From the NCBI RefSeq assembly GCF_020687505.1, contig NZ_JAJEQT010000003.1: a stretch of DNA of 64,000 bases; one strand, written 5' to 3'. This stretch comes from Coprococcus_C hominis (GTDB lineage: Bacteria > Bacillota > Clostridia > Lachnospirales > Lachnospiraceae). Below the pieces are notes generated by a model, which saw only the letters and a program-made list of their open reading frames with translations, was not told the origin of the DNA and did no database searches. This document shows, piece after piece, positions 36,410 through 45,813 of the stretch. Both the position numbers and the translations under genes were made by a program. Each line of letters opens with the position of its first letter. Positions within the stretch are counted from its first letter, which is position 1.

Positions 36410-37126
36410 ATGCTACGATTCTGGTATGTGATTATTATCTCTTTGCCATATATTATTTACTATCTGGCGAAGGGAAGTTATATAGAGAAAAATACGGAAC
36501 GCTATTCCGAGGCAGACCGTTATCGCGTGGCACTTCATGTGATTCATGTCATGAAACGAAATGGCAGGATTCGGACGAGTGTGACTGGCGTGGAGAATCT
36601 GCCGGCGGAGGGCGGATATGTGTTATATGCCAATCATCAGGGTAAATACGATGCGCTTGGAATTATGGACGCCCATAAGAAACCTTGTACGGTTATGATG
36701 GATGCGAAGCGTTCGAAGATGATTATTGTCGATCAGTTTATTACATTGATCGACGGCTGCCGGATTGATAAGACAGATATCAAAAGTCAGGTAGAGGCGA
36801 CCCGGAAAGTGACAAAAGAAGTAAAAAAAGGCAGACGGTACATTGTATTTCCAGAGGGCGGGTATTTTCATAACCGGAATGCGATCAAGGAATTCATGCC
36901 GGGGGCATTCAAATGTGCAGTGCGTGCAAATTGTCCGATTGTTCCCGTGTTATTGGTAGATTCCTATAAACCATTTGAGATCAATTCTCTGCGGCGTGTA
37001 AAGACACAGGTACATTTCCTGCCAGCGATTTATCCGGAAGAGTATGAGGGGCTTACAACGGATCAGATTGCAAAGCTGGTGCGAAACCGCATTGTGGATG
37101 CAATGCAGCAAAAAGCGTGTGCATAA
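36410..37126 (+). CDS. 1-acyl-glycerol-3-phosphate acyltransferase (PlsC family), copy 1
   Basis: Likely transfers an acyl chain to lysophosphatidic acid to make phosphatidic acid at the membrane. The 238-residue protein has an N-terminal hydrophobic segment (about residues 4-22), the catalytic HX4D motif in NHQGKYD and the acceptor-binding FPEGG. A close paralogue with the same NHQGKYDALGIM block lies at 51943-52677. The start is ATG 36410 behind GGAGAGAGAAA. It is followed after 31 bp by the TPR-DUF4037 gene. Confidence 0.9.
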   Translation: MLRFWYVIIISLPYIIYYLAKGSYIEKNTERYSEADRYRVALHVIHVMKRNGRIRTSVTGVENLPAEGGYVLYANHQGKYDALGIMDAHKKPCTVMMDAKRSKMIIVDQFITLIDGCRIDKTDIKSQVEATRKVTKEVKKGRRYIVFPEGGYFHNRNAIKEFMPGAFKCAVRANCPIVPVLLVDSYKPFEINSLRRVKTQVHFLPAIYPEEYEGLTTDQIAKLVRNRIVDAMQQKACA

Positions 37127-37157
37127 GAACATTCGGGGAAAAGAGGAGGTACGACTG

Positions 37158-39860
37158 ATGGATATCAATCAGGTATTGATGGATTATGACAATATGTTTG
37201 GAACACATTCTCTGGAAGATATAGAGGAGTTTCTGACGACCAATATTGAAGTGGCGATGGATGAGCGGGATTATGCATCGGCACTTTCTCTGCTGAATGA
37301 AATGATGGGGTTATGCAGGGATACGAACCAGAATGCAAAGGGACTTCGGTATTGTGCAGATATTGAAGACATACTTGTAAAGATGGGTATGGAAGGTACG
37401 GTAGAATATGCAACGAGCCTGTTAAATGTGGCAAATGCGTATCGTACCTTTGGCTATTATATGAAAGCACAGAATTTGTTTGAACGTGTGGAGGTACTTT
37501 ACCGGGAGAAGCTTTCTGCGGGAGATTACCGGTTCGCGACACTCTATAATAACTGGGCGTTTGTCTACCAGGGAAGTGGCGAGCTGAAGAAGGCAGAAGA
37601 GACATTCCGACGGGCACTTGCGGTCGTAGATCTACAGCAGAATGCATGGATGGAGCAGGCAACGACCCGGTGCAATCTGGCACAGGTATTGCTGCAGCTC
37701 GCAGGCGGTGCTGCCATGGGCGCAAATGGACAGCGGGTAGATGGCACAACGGCATCCACCATGTATGAGGAAGCACTGCAATGTCTGGAGCGTGCGCTCC
37801 GTATCTTTGAATGGGATGGAAAACGCGATTTCCATTACAGTACGGCACTTGCGATGATGGGCGATGCACTTTGCATGCGTGAAGCGTATGTGCAGGGAGC
37901 GGATTATTATATGCAGGCGATGCAGGAAATGGAAAAGCACGTCGGAAAATCGAATGCATATCTGGAAATCGAAGAGCGTTATAAGCAGGCGAAATATTAT
38001 GCCGAGGAAATGAAGAAGGAAGAGGAAGAAGAACAGACGGCAGTTTTGACTGCGGATATGAAAACAAATCCTTCTGTAAAATATCTGACGAATATTGTGC
38101 ATATGGGAGAAGTGCAGGCGGAAACAGTGCCGCAGGAAATCGGGACCAAGGAAGCGGCACAGGGACAGTCCGATTATGTGGATACATTATCGGAGGATAC
38201 GGTTCAGCCAAATGCAGAGAATAACTGGCTGCATATCTGCAAGCGTTTTTATGAATTGCATGGTGCGAAGATGATCCATGAGGAATTTCCGAATTACGAG
38301 GCACGGATTGCCGTCGGACTTGTCGGAGAGGGTTCGGAATGCTTTGGCTATGACGATGCCATTTCGCGCGATCATGATTTTGCATTGGGATTCTGTCTGT
38401 GGCTTTCAGAGGAGGATTACCGGAGTATCGGAGGTATGCTGCAGAAATCGTATGAGCAGCTTCTGGTTGATTTTGGCGATGAATTCTTACGTGAAAATGG
38501 AATTGAAGCACCGACAAACTCGGTCAACAAGGTGCTGTCACATAGAAGAGGTGTTTCCTCTGTGCGCGAGTTCTATGAGAATCTGCTTGGCGTGAAGGTA
38601 CAGAAAACCGCAGAGGGTGGTTATATTCTCCCGGATAGCTGGCGGCAGATCTCAGAAGAGAAGCTGGCGGCGGCGACCAATGGAATGGTGTTCCGCGATG
38701 ATGCCGGTGCATTTACAAAGATACGGGAGAGTCTGCTTGAGTATTATCCAACAAAGGTATGGATGATGCGTCTGGCAGAGAAACTGCATGGATTTGCGCA
38801 GACAGCGCAGACGAATTATGCACGTATGATGGCAAGACAGGATTATGTGACCGCGAATCTCTGCGTGGCAAAGGGCATGCAGTACACGATGGAGATTATT
38901 TATCTGCTGAATCAGAAGTATGCACCTTATTATAAATGGATGCGGAAAGGCATGCAGAGCCTGTCGCTCATTGACAGCGTGGCTCCGATCCTTGACCGGA
39001 TCGCAGTGATTCCGAATCAGGCAGCTGCGTGGGAAGGACGTACGTATAGCGCGTATGAGACGAATTATAAAGACGAGATTGTGTCCTGCTTTGAGGATAT
39101 TGCAGAATATCTGTTGATGGAGCTAAAAATGCAGGGCGTAGTGAAAGGGACAGATACATTCCTTGATGTATATGCGCAGGATCTGGTACAGCGTGTGGAT
39201 CGCGGTGATTTCGGTGCCGTGGAGGATGCCGAGATGGAAGCAAACTACCGCGAGTATGTAAACGATTTGAAGCAGGCGGCAAAAGAAAAGACAACAGAAA
39301 AATCAAAATATGACCTCGAAGAAGAGATGGGACTGGCACGTGAATGGAGCAATGAAACGCCATTTGACCGCGAGGAAACGATTGCGGCAATCATAGATGC
39401 GGAGTGGAAGTTGTTTGGAAGTACCATCTATCCGGACGACTGGAATACATTCTTCATCATGCGGAAGAGCCGGTATCTGGCTTGGACGAATGATCTGCTT
39501 GCAAGCTATCTGCAGGATTGTAAGGCAGGAAATGCATTGCAGGTAGAGCGGAGTGAGAAACGGATTGGCATCGAAGAGGATCTGGTGCAAATCCAGTTAG
39601 ACTGGTTGCAGAAATTCATCGAGAATTATCCGAAGATGGCAGGTTATGTACGTTTTATCTATACAAATGATGCACAGGAGACGATCGAATCGGCACTGCG
39701 CAGAGACATTGCTGCCTATGGAGACCGGACGTTTATCCTGTTTGGCAAATTTGTGACCGATATCGCACAGGCAGGCGGCAACCTGACGTACGACATCATG
39801 AATTATATGGCATGCCTGTATGGATATGGCGGAGTTGAAGATGCAGAACGTCAATTATAA
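37158..39860 (+). CDS. Large TPR - DUF4037 - DUF4125 protein
   Basis: A 900-residue protein of unknown function with three parts. Residues 1-320 are tetratricopeptide repeats (for example ATLYNNWAFVYQGSGELKKA). Residues ~355-690 match DUF4037, which looks like a nucleotidyltransferase-fold domain; the candidate site is GEGSECFGYDDAISRDHDF, with Gly-Ser and Asp-His-Asp. Residues ~740-900 match DUF4125 (AAIIDAEWKLFG to LYGYGGVEDAE). GAGGAGG precedes ATG 37158, and a terminator follows. The domain calls are by pattern and no activity is established. It may modify a partner recognised by the TPRs. Confidence 0.8.
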   Translation: MDINQVLMDYDNMFGTHSLEDIEEFLTTNIEVAMDERDYASALSLLNEMMGLCRDTNQNAKGLRYCADIEDILVKMGMEGTVEYATSLLNVANAYRTFGYYMKAQNLFERVEVLYREKLSAGDYRFATLYNNWAFVYQGSGELKKAEETFRRALAVVDLQQNAWMEQATTRCNLAQVLLQLAGGAAMGANGQRVDGTTASTMYEEALQCLERALRIFEWDGKRDFHYSTALAMMGDALCMREAYVQGADYYMQAMQEMEKHVGKSNAYLEIEERYKQAKYYAEEMKKEEEEEQTAVLTADMKTNPSVKYLTNIVHMGEVQAETVPQEIGTKEAAQGQSDYVDTLSEDTVQPNAENNWLHICKRFYELHGAKMIHEEFPNYEARIAVGLVGEGSECFGYDDAISRDHDFALGFCLWLSEEDYRSIGGMLQKSYEQLLVDFGDEFLRENGIEAPTNSVNKVLSHRRGVSSVREFYENLLGVKVQKTAEGGYILPDSWRQISEEKLAAATNGMVFRDDAGAFTKIRESLLEYYPTKVWMMRLAEKLHGFAQTAQTNYARMMARQDYVTANLCVAKGMQYTMEIIYLLNQKYAPYYKWMRKGMQSLSLIDSVAPILDRIAVIPNQAAAWEGRTYSAYETNYKDEIVSCFEDIAEYLLMELKMQGVVKGTDTFLDVYAQDLVQRVDRGDFGAVEDAEMEANYREYVNDLKQAAKEKTTEKSKYDLEEEMGLAREWSNETPFDREETIAAIIDAEWKLFGSTIYPDDWNTFFIMRKSRYLAWTNDLLASYLQDCKAGNALQVERSEKRIGIEEDLVQIQLDWLQKFIENYPKMAGYVRFIYTNDAQETIESALRRDIAAYGDRTFILFGKFVTDIAQAGGNLTYDIMNYMACLYGYGGVEDAERQL

Positions 39861-39894
39861 TTCCAATATAGGACTATCAAGTATAATGAAATAG

Positions 39895-39953
39895 AAAAGA
39901 ACTCGTAAACAAACATGCTTGCGTGTGCATGTAATTGTTACGAGTTCTTTTTA
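39895..39953. terminator. Bidirectional terminator with branched stem
   Basis: AAAAGAACTCGTAA (39895-39908) pairs perfectly with TTACGAGTTCTTTT (39938-39951), and an inner ACATGC/GCATGT stem caps it. It separates the convergent TPR-DUF4037 gene and mnmA. Confidence 0.88.
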
Positions 39954-39966
39954 TGCAGAAAATAGT

Positions 39967-41058
39967 TTAATATAGTTTTTCTGTCTCACAGATCGTGCCG
40001 CCGCCGACTACAATATCACCATCATATAAAACAACGGCCTGCCCTTTCGTGATTGCACGCTGTGGTTCATTGAAAATGACTTCAATCTTTCCATCCGGGA
40101 GTGGATTGACAGTCGCTGGTGCTTCCGTATGACGATAGCGTACCTTCGCAGTGACACGGATCGGGGTATCGATATGGCCGATTGAGATGAGATTCACATC
40201 ATCTGCGACAAGGCGTTTTGAGAAGAGATCTTCATTTCGACCAAGGACAACCTGATTTTTCTCGATGTCAACATCCATGACATACATCGGTTCTTTCAGT
40301 GCCAGTCCAAGTCCTTTACGCTGACCGATCGTGTAGCGGATGATTCCCTTGTGGCGTCCTAAGACATTGCCGTGGACATCAACGAAATCGCCCTCCGGGT
40401 AAGTCTTGCACGCATGCTGTTCGATGAACTTCGCATAATTTCCATCCGGCACAAAGCAGATGTCCTGACTGTCGTGCTTTTTCGCATTGACAAAACCATG
40501 TGCTTCCGCGATGGCACGCGTCTCGCTTTTCGGCATGCCGCCGAGTGGAAACTGTGTGTGCGCAAGCTGATCCTGTGTCAGGGAATAGAGCACATAGCTC
40601 TGATCCTTGCTTGCGTCGACTGCTTTCTTCAAGAGATAGCGCCCGGTTGTTTCATCCTGTACAATCTGCGCATAATGTCCGGTGACAACGTAATCCATTC
40701 CAAGCTCCTGTGCCCGTTGGTACAGATATTCGAATTTCAAATAGCGGTTACAGTCGATGCAGGGATTCGGTGTGATGCCACATTCGTAGCAATGCACGAA
40801 CTTGTCCATGACCTGTTCCTTGAAATGTTCCTTGAAGTTCATGACGTAGTGATCCATGCCCATTGAATGTGCCACAGCACGGGCATCCTCCACGTCGTCT
40901 AAGGAACAGCAGGTGTGTTCCTTGTTGATGACGATGTCATCGTTTTGATATAATTTCATGGTGGCACCGATGCATTCGTAGCCCTGCTCCTTCATCAAAA
41001 AGGCCGCCACGCTGCTGTCGACACCGCCGCTCATAGCGATCAATGCTTTCTTATTCAT
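39967..41058 (-). CDS. mnmA: tRNA-specific 2-thiouridylase MnmA
   Basis: Adds sulfur to U34 of tRNA-Lys, -Glu and -Gln. The 363-residue protein has the PP-loop SGGVDSS near residue 10, the first catalytic cysteine in CGITPNPCIDCNRYLKF (about residues 93-109) and the second in DICFVPDGNYAKF near residue 205. The length is normal. It lies alone on the minus strand with a terminator at its 3' end. Confidence 0.96.
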   Translation of the reverse strand: MNKKALIAMSGGVDSSVAAFLMKEQGYECIGATMKLYQNDDIVINKEHTCCSLDDVEDARAVAHSMGMDHYVMNFKEHFKEQVMDKFVHCYECGITPNPCIDCNRYLKFEYLYQRAQELGMDYVVTGHYAQIVQDETTGRYLLKKAVDASKDQSYVLYSLTQDQLAHTQFPLGGMPKSETRAIAEAHGFVNAKKHDSQDICFVPDGNYAKFIEQHACKTYPEGDFVDVHGNVLGRHKGIIRYTIGQRKGLGLALKEPMYVMDVDIEKNQVVLGRNEDLFSKRLVADDVNLISIGHIDTPIRVTAKVRYRHTEAPATVNPLPDGKIEVIFNEPQRAITKGQAVVLYDGDIVVGGGTICETEKLY

Positions 41059-41274
41059 AGTTCCTCCGAAAAATTCCTTGGACTTTTTTGTTTTATAATA
41101 GTATAGTATAAATATTGAAAATATAAATAGTCATTGCACATCCGCGCAATTTTTCTATATCATAATATAGTATGAACAGAATTGCAATATATGTGTCCGG
41201 TATAAAATGCAGACCGGCATATGCATCTGAGGGTGTGAGGTGGTTATGATTTGAATAGATATTGGAGGCAGGTC

Positions 41275-42171
41275 ATGGGAACAATTGTAAATAAAACCAT
41301 TCAGGAGGCAACCGCGCGCCTGAAGGAAAACTACGAAGCACAGAAGATTTTTGATATGTCACTCGGCGATTGTGTACCGAACCGGGACGCAATCATTTCG
41401 ATCATAGAAGGGCTGCGCACGGTCACATTTCCGGGATTTTTCGGCTCTGAAAATATGGCATATGTTTCCAAGGATAATTTCGCGGGAAGCACGCTGGCAA
41501 TCCTCTATGAACGGCTGTTTAAGCAGGTGCGTGTCGCCTTGAAGTTCGATAACAAGGAGCTTGCCGATGCAGAGATCCGGGCGAAAGCGGAGGAGTATAC
41601 ATCAACATTTATCGCGAAGATCCCGGACATTCAGGCGATGATCTTAAAGGATGTGGATGCGGAGTTTAACGGTGATCCGGCGGCGAAGGACCACCAGGAT
41701 ATCATCCTTTCCTATCCGGGGATTTTCACGATTTTTGTATATCGGTATGCACATGTCCTGTATGAGTTAAATGTACCTTATATTCCGCGTATCATGACGG
41801 AATATGCACACGGACTGACCGGAATCGACATTAATCCGGGTGCGACGATCGGCGAATATTTCTGTATCGATCATGGTACGGGAATCGTCATCGGCGAGAC
41901 GACGACGATCGGCGATCATGTGAAGATCTATCAGGGCGTAACGCTTGGAGCACTCTCCACACGGAAGGGACAGCTGCTTTCCGGTGTGAAGCGTCATCCG
42001 ACGATCGAGAATAATGTTGTGATTTATGCGAATACTACTATCTTAGGTGGCGAGACTGTGATCGGTGAGAATTCTGTTGTAGCCGGAAACTCTTTTGTCA
42101 CGACATCCATCCCGGCGAATACGAAGGTCGCTTCGATGCAGCCGGAGCTGGAAATAAAAGAACAGAAGTAG
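41275..42171 (+). CDS. cysE: Serine O-acetyltransferase
   Basis: Makes O-acetylserine from serine and acetyl-CoA, the first step of cysteine synthesis. The 298-residue protein has a helical N-terminal domain and then the left-handed beta-helix of hexapeptide repeats. The catalytic segment is GIDINPGATIGEYFCIDHG, and GETTTIGDHVKIYQGVTLGA follows. The long N-terminal part fits the larger anaerobe-type enzymes. ATG 41275 follows GGAGG. No T-box or SAM riboswitch is seen in the 216-bp upstream gap, which contains AT-rich promoter-like sequence for this gene and for mnmA. Confidence 0.93.
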   Translation: MGTIVNKTIQEATARLKENYEAQKIFDMSLGDCVPNRDAIISIIEGLRTVTFPGFFGSENMAYVSKDNFAGSTLAILYERLFKQVRVALKFDNKELADAEIRAKAEEYTSTFIAKIPDIQAMILKDVDAEFNGDPAAKDHQDIILSYPGIFTIFVYRYAHVLYELNVPYIPRIMTEYAHGLTGIDINPGATIGEYFCIDHGTGIVIGETTTIGDHVKIYQGVTLGALSTRKGQLLSGVKRHPTIENNVVIYANTTILGGETVIGENSVVAGNSFVTTSIPANTKVASMQPELEIKEQK

Positions 42172-42182
42172 GGATTCGATTT

Positions 42183-42821
42183 ATGCAAACCAAAGATCAT
42201 CTTGCCTTAGGGCGTTATCTTGCACGTGTATTTGAGATAGAAGAACCGGTAAAAAAATACGCATTTGTAATTGGAAATATCATGCCGGATGTTAACAAAT
42301 GTTCATACATCCACGGATATTTTCAGTTGCTGCGCGCGCATAGACAACAAAAAGATGCGGGACCTTTGTCGTTGAATGACCATCGGCGTATGCTGATCGG
42401 TGGGCATACAGCGGAAGGGTCTCGTTTTTTTGTCAACCGGGTGTACCGCGTGCTGCGGAAACGGGAGAAACTGTCGGTGCGTGATTATTACCAGATGGGA
42501 AAGGCGACACATTATCTGGCAGACCGCTTCACGTATCCGCACACAATGCGCTATACCAGTGGATTTTTTGCGCATATCCGATACGAAAAGCAGTTGCATA
42601 TTTATATGCGGGATATGCTTGCAGTCCTGCCGAATATGCGGGATGCGGTAGATAAATGCTTTTCCCGGACAAGCTTCAACAGTTTGTACCGCTCGTATCG
42701 GAAGGAACCGGAGGGAAATGGAACGGTTTTGCACGATTGTTTTCATATTCTGGCAGTATGTATTGCCTATTTGGAAAATATCCTATATAATGGGATAAGA
42801 AAGAATATGCAAAAAATGTAA
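42183..42821 (+). CDS. Zn-dependent phospholipase C-like family protein
   Basis: A 212-residue protein with histidine and aspartate positions like the zinc-dependent phospholipase C/S1-P1 nuclease fold: DHLALGRYL at the N-terminus, GNIMPDVNK, a GGHTAEGSRFF segment and HYLADRFTYPH. No signal peptide is present, so unlike the classical toxins it would stay in the cytoplasm. Such proteins are common and uncharacterised in clostridia. It lies 11 bp after cysE, so the two are probably co-transcribed, without an obvious functional link. Confidence 0.7.
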   Translation: MQTKDHLALGRYLARVFEIEEPVKKYAFVIGNIMPDVNKCSYIHGYFQLLRAHRQQKDAGPLSLNDHRRMLIGGHTAEGSRFFVNRVYRVLRKREKLSVRDYYQMGKATHYLADRFTYPHTMRYTSGFFAHIRYEKQLHIYMRDMLAVLPNMRDAVDKCFSRTSFNSLYRSYRKEPEGNGTVLHDCFHILAVCIAYLENILYNGIRKNMQKM

Positions 42822-42878
42822 ACATTCTGATATGCATACACAAGAGAATGAAAAGCAAGAGGGAAGGAGCGTGTATGA

Positions 42879-44531
42879 GTGGACAAGTCAGAATTCGAGT
42901 CACGTTATTTTGACCTGGTATCCAAAGCGCCGGGCAAAACTTTTTTATTTTATGGCAATTTAAAAGAAGACATGATACGCTGGTCTGCATCGGCAGTGGA
43001 ATATTTCGGATTACCGGGGGAGATATTCGGAGATTCCACGCGGGAGTGGATCAGCCGGATTCATCCGGAGGATGTGGAACCATATACAGATAGTCTTATG
43101 GAGCTTCTCCATGGCGTGACGCCGTATCACAACTGTGAGTACCGTATCAAGAACGCACAGGGAGAATATGTGTGGGTCAATTGCCGTGGATACATGACTT
43201 ACGATGCGGATGGAAAAGCAGAGTGGTTTGGTGGTCTTGTCACGAATATGGGATATCAGACAAAGATCGATGCAGTCACGAATCTGTGGACCGTTCATCA
43301 GTTCCGGAGTGAGTTAAACCGTCTGCTGGATGACCGCGCGCGGGGTGGAATTCTCATGATCGGGCTGGAGAACTTCAAGCGGATCAATGCAGAATACAGC
43401 TATGCTTATGGTGATAAGGTGCTCGCCTTGATCGGAGAGAAGCTGCGTGAGGGTGTGCTCCACAACTGTCATGTATTTCGGATGGACGGAGCGAATTTTG
43501 CGATTGTCATGCAGGATGCAGGTGTGGAGCGTATTGTAGAATACAAGAAGTTCGTAGACAGCTTTATGCGGAATCTGGTCGTGTCCGGGCAGGTGGTACA
43601 CCTGCGGTTTAAGGTAGCGGCAGCGTTCTTCCCTGAAGATGGGGAGTTCTTAGACCAGATTCAAAGTAACCTGTTTTACGCCCTTGATCATGCAAAGCTG
43701 ACGAATACCGATGATGTTGTATTCTACAGCAAGGAATTATTTGCACAGAAGAAATATATGACACGTCTGAAGGAGGCAATCCGGGAGTGCGTGGAGGAAG
43801 ACTGTAAGGGTTTCCGTATTGTAATGCAGCCGATCGTGGAGACGAAGAGCGAGGTCTGTGATGCAGCGGAAGTATTACTCCGCTTTACTCATCCGGAATT
43901 CGGTGTGATAGGACCGATGGATTTTATTCCGATTCTGGAGAATTCCAAGGAGATCATCCGGGTTGGAAAATGGGTGATCGACCAATCATTACAGACGCTT
44001 GCCAGGTGGCGGGAGCAGATTGGACATATGCCGTTAAAGCGTCTGCAGATCAATGTGTCTTATGTACAGTTCAAAGATCCGGAGCTCTTAGGTTATGTTG
44101 TGGAACGGCTCGATCATTATCAGCTTCCGCATGATGCGGTCATGCTGGAACTGACGGAGAGCTGCCGGGTGGAGCAAACGTCATTTCTATCGGACGTCCT
44201 GCAGACATTCAAGGATGCGGGTATCAGCATTGCGCTTGACGACTTCGGAACCGGCTATGCATCGCTGACCGTACTCAAAGATATTCCTGCCGACATGGTG
44301 AAGCTTGACCACACGATGACGCGGAGTATCACCGAGAAACCGAAGGACAAAGCGCTGATCGAATTCATCGTTACATACTGCAAGAAGGTTGGTATCGCTG
44401 TCTGTGCGGAAGGTGTCGAGAAAGTGGAAGCACTCTCCATCGTACGAAACGCAGGTGTCGAATGTATCCAGGGCTACTACTACGATAAGCCGCTCGAACT
44501 CGATACGTTCTACCGGAAATATGTGAAATAA
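42879..44531 (+). CDS. PAS - degenerate GGDEF - EAL protein (c-di-GMP phosphodiesterase candidate)
   Basis: A 550-residue soluble protein: PAS-like sensor (about residues 25-125), GGDEF-type domain (130-275) and EAL domain (300-550). The GGDEF signature is lost (DGANF), so no cyclase activity is expected. The EAL domain keeps its catalytic residues: Glu in AEVLLRF (EVL instead of EAL), NVSYVQF, LELTES, LDDFGTGYASL, the Lys of VKLDH and AEGVE. It should hydrolyse c-di-GMP. The start is GTG at 42879, correctly spaced from GGAAGGAG; the nearby ATG at 42875 is out of frame and soon stops. Confidence 0.9.
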   Translation: MDKSEFESRYFDLVSKAPGKTFLFYGNLKEDMIRWSASAVEYFGLPGEIFGDSTREWISRIHPEDVEPYTDSLMELLHGVTPYHNCEYRIKNAQGEYVWVNCRGYMTYDADGKAEWFGGLVTNMGYQTKIDAVTNLWTVHQFRSELNRLLDDRARGGILMIGLENFKRINAEYSYAYGDKVLALIGEKLREGVLHNCHVFRMDGANFAIVMQDAGVERIVEYKKFVDSFMRNLVVSGQVVHLRFKVAAAFFPEDGEFLDQIQSNLFYALDHAKLTNTDDVVFYSKELFAQKKYMTRLKEAIRECVEEDCKGFRIVMQPIVETKSEVCDAAEVLLRFTHPEFGVIGPMDFIPILENSKEIIRVGKWVIDQSLQTLARWREQIGHMPLKRLQINVSYVQFKDPELLGYVVERLDHYQLPHDAVMLELTESCRVEQTSFLSDVLQTFKDAGISIALDDFGTGYASLTVLKDIPADMVKLDHTMTRSITEKPKDKALIEFIVTYCKKVGIAVCAEGVEKVEALSIVRNAGVECIQGYYYDKPLELDTFYRKYVK

Positions 44532-44533
44532 AC

Positions 44534-44667
44534 GAAACACACCATATCAATTGCATATATCCAGTATCGGTTCGAGTAAATACGATGTATTGAAACTAAG
44601 AAGTTCTAAACATATGTATATTACTCGAATCCGATCTGGATATCTATGCAGTTGACAGGTGTGTTTC
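44534..44667. repeat. Large intergenic palindrome without a shared core
   Basis: GAAACACACC (44534-44543) pairs with GGTGTGTTTC (44658-44667). Complementarity continues inwards through TGCATATATCCAG and CTGGATATCTATGCA, then GTTCGAGTAA and TTACTCGAATC. A central ~20-nt loop separates the arms. The architecture is like the two core-bearing palindrome families, but I find neither core in it. It directly follows the EAL gene and T-rich sequence ends it, so it may act as a terminator. Confidence 0.75.
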
Positions 44668-44726
44668 TTTCGCTTTTGTAAGATTGAGGTAGAGTGTAAG
44701 GAATTTGCAGAGCCAATAAAGTAAAT

Positions 44727-44870
44727 AAAGAAACCACATGGATACAATTCTAAAGCAGACCGTTGAAGCACGTCGGCACTTAATGAGTGCGAAGCGCGAA
44801 TTTAGTACCGCTACGTGCTGAACCGAGCGGGAGCGCGTCTGCGTAGAATGTATCCATGTGGTTTCTTTTT
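44727..44870. repeat. Large intergenic palindrome, family 1 copy (shares its core with 14661-14855)
   Basis: AAAGAAACCACATGGATACA (from 44727) pairs with TGTATCCATGTGGTTTCTTT near 44849-44868, a near-perfect outer stem ending in a T-run. The ~105-nt core (44748-44848, read on the minus strand) matches that of the 14.7-kb palindrome block by block, while the outer arms are unrelated in sequence. The GCGAC/GTCGC hairpin of the other copy is replaced here by a shorter GCG-CTT-CGC hairpin at the same point. It lies between convergent genes. Confidence 0.87.
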
Positions 44871-44892
44871 AGTTATATAAATGCAAATTCCG

Positions 44893-45693
44893 TCAACTTA
44901 ATCTGGACTTCACATAGTTGAAATCCTGGTTGTACTTGTTATCAATCTTCTCGTCCCCGAACATGCAGTCCGTGAACATATCGTTCGTGTTCGTGCCCGG
45001 CGATACAACAAAGCCGTCTCCAAAATCCGCTTTCCCAAGGAACACACTCTCGTAGAACATGTGATCCATATTTGTCACCTGTGCAGTCAGGAACCGCTCC
45101 GGGAATTTCAGTCCATCCGGGATACGGCACTCAGAGAACATATACTCCATGTTCATGACATGCGATGTATCAAAGATCTTACCGAAATCAAATGCCTCGG
45201 ATACAGAACTCTGGTAAAACATGTATCGCATATCCTCGACTTCCTTCGTGTGGAAATGGTCACCGAGCGAGAAGCCCTTCGGCATAACACAGCCTGCAAA
45301 CATCAGGTTCATGTCCTTGATGCCACGCGTGTTGAACAGTCCGCCGATCTGGAAGCCTTCCGGGAGCGTTACCCAGGAGAACATACCACAGCAGCTACTT
45401 GCATTGATCGGAACCTCCAGACGTCCACCCTTGAATTCACGGTAGTTAAATTTCAGAATCTTTTTTCCATTCCAGTTCTTGGTAGGCATAAAACAGATCG
45501 GATTGTAGAGAACCCAGTGCTTGTCGCCCGTACCTTCCTGAAACCATTTATAATTTGGTACACCAATCCGGTTCTGGAACCACATACGCTCGGAGTCATC
45601 GTTGACATCGATAAAGTAGGAATTTTCTTCATATACAAAGTGGTCACGACCGAATACTTTCTGGCGTTCGATTTCTTCTTTTCCAGCTATCAT
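44893..45693 (-). CDS. DUF285-type repeat protein without signal peptide
   Basis: A 266-residue protein. From about residue 95 on it consists of ~25-residue repeats built on F-x-T-x-x-V-x-x-M-x-x-M-F (for example HTKEVEDMRYMFYQS and DTSHVMNMEYMFSEC), the pattern of DUF285/BspA-like surface repeats. Most relatives are secreted or lipoproteins, yet no signal peptide or membrane segment is visible here, so the product looks cytoplasmic. GGGGG-rich sequence precedes the start. Function unknown. Confidence 0.78.
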   Translation of the reverse strand: MIAGKEEIERQKVFGRDHFVYEENSYFIDVNDDSERMWFQNRIGVPNYKWFQEGTGDKHWVLYNPICFMPTKNWNGKKILKFNYREFKGGRLEVPINASSCCGMFSWVTLPEGFQIGGLFNTRGIKDMNLMFAGCVMPKGFSLGDHFHTKEVEDMRYMFYQSSVSEAFDFGKIFDTSHVMNMEYMFSECRIPDGLKFPERFLTAQVTNMDHMFYESVFLGKADFGDGFVVSPGTNTNDMFTDCMFGDEKIDNKYNQDFNYVKSRLS

Positions 45694-45813
45694 TAAAATT
45701 ACCCCCTGTTGCTAATCAATTCGTACAAAAAATGCATGATAATTTGCATATTTTGCACAACAGTCTACTTTGATTATAGCGGATACAGGGGGTAGTTGCA
45801 ACGGCAAAATCAA

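Noticed and set aside
37165..38517. 450-codon minus-strand frame within the TPR-DUF4037 gene
   Set aside because: His/Pro/Ser-rich composition typical of an antisense shadow. The plus strand encodes recognisable TPRs and DUF4037.
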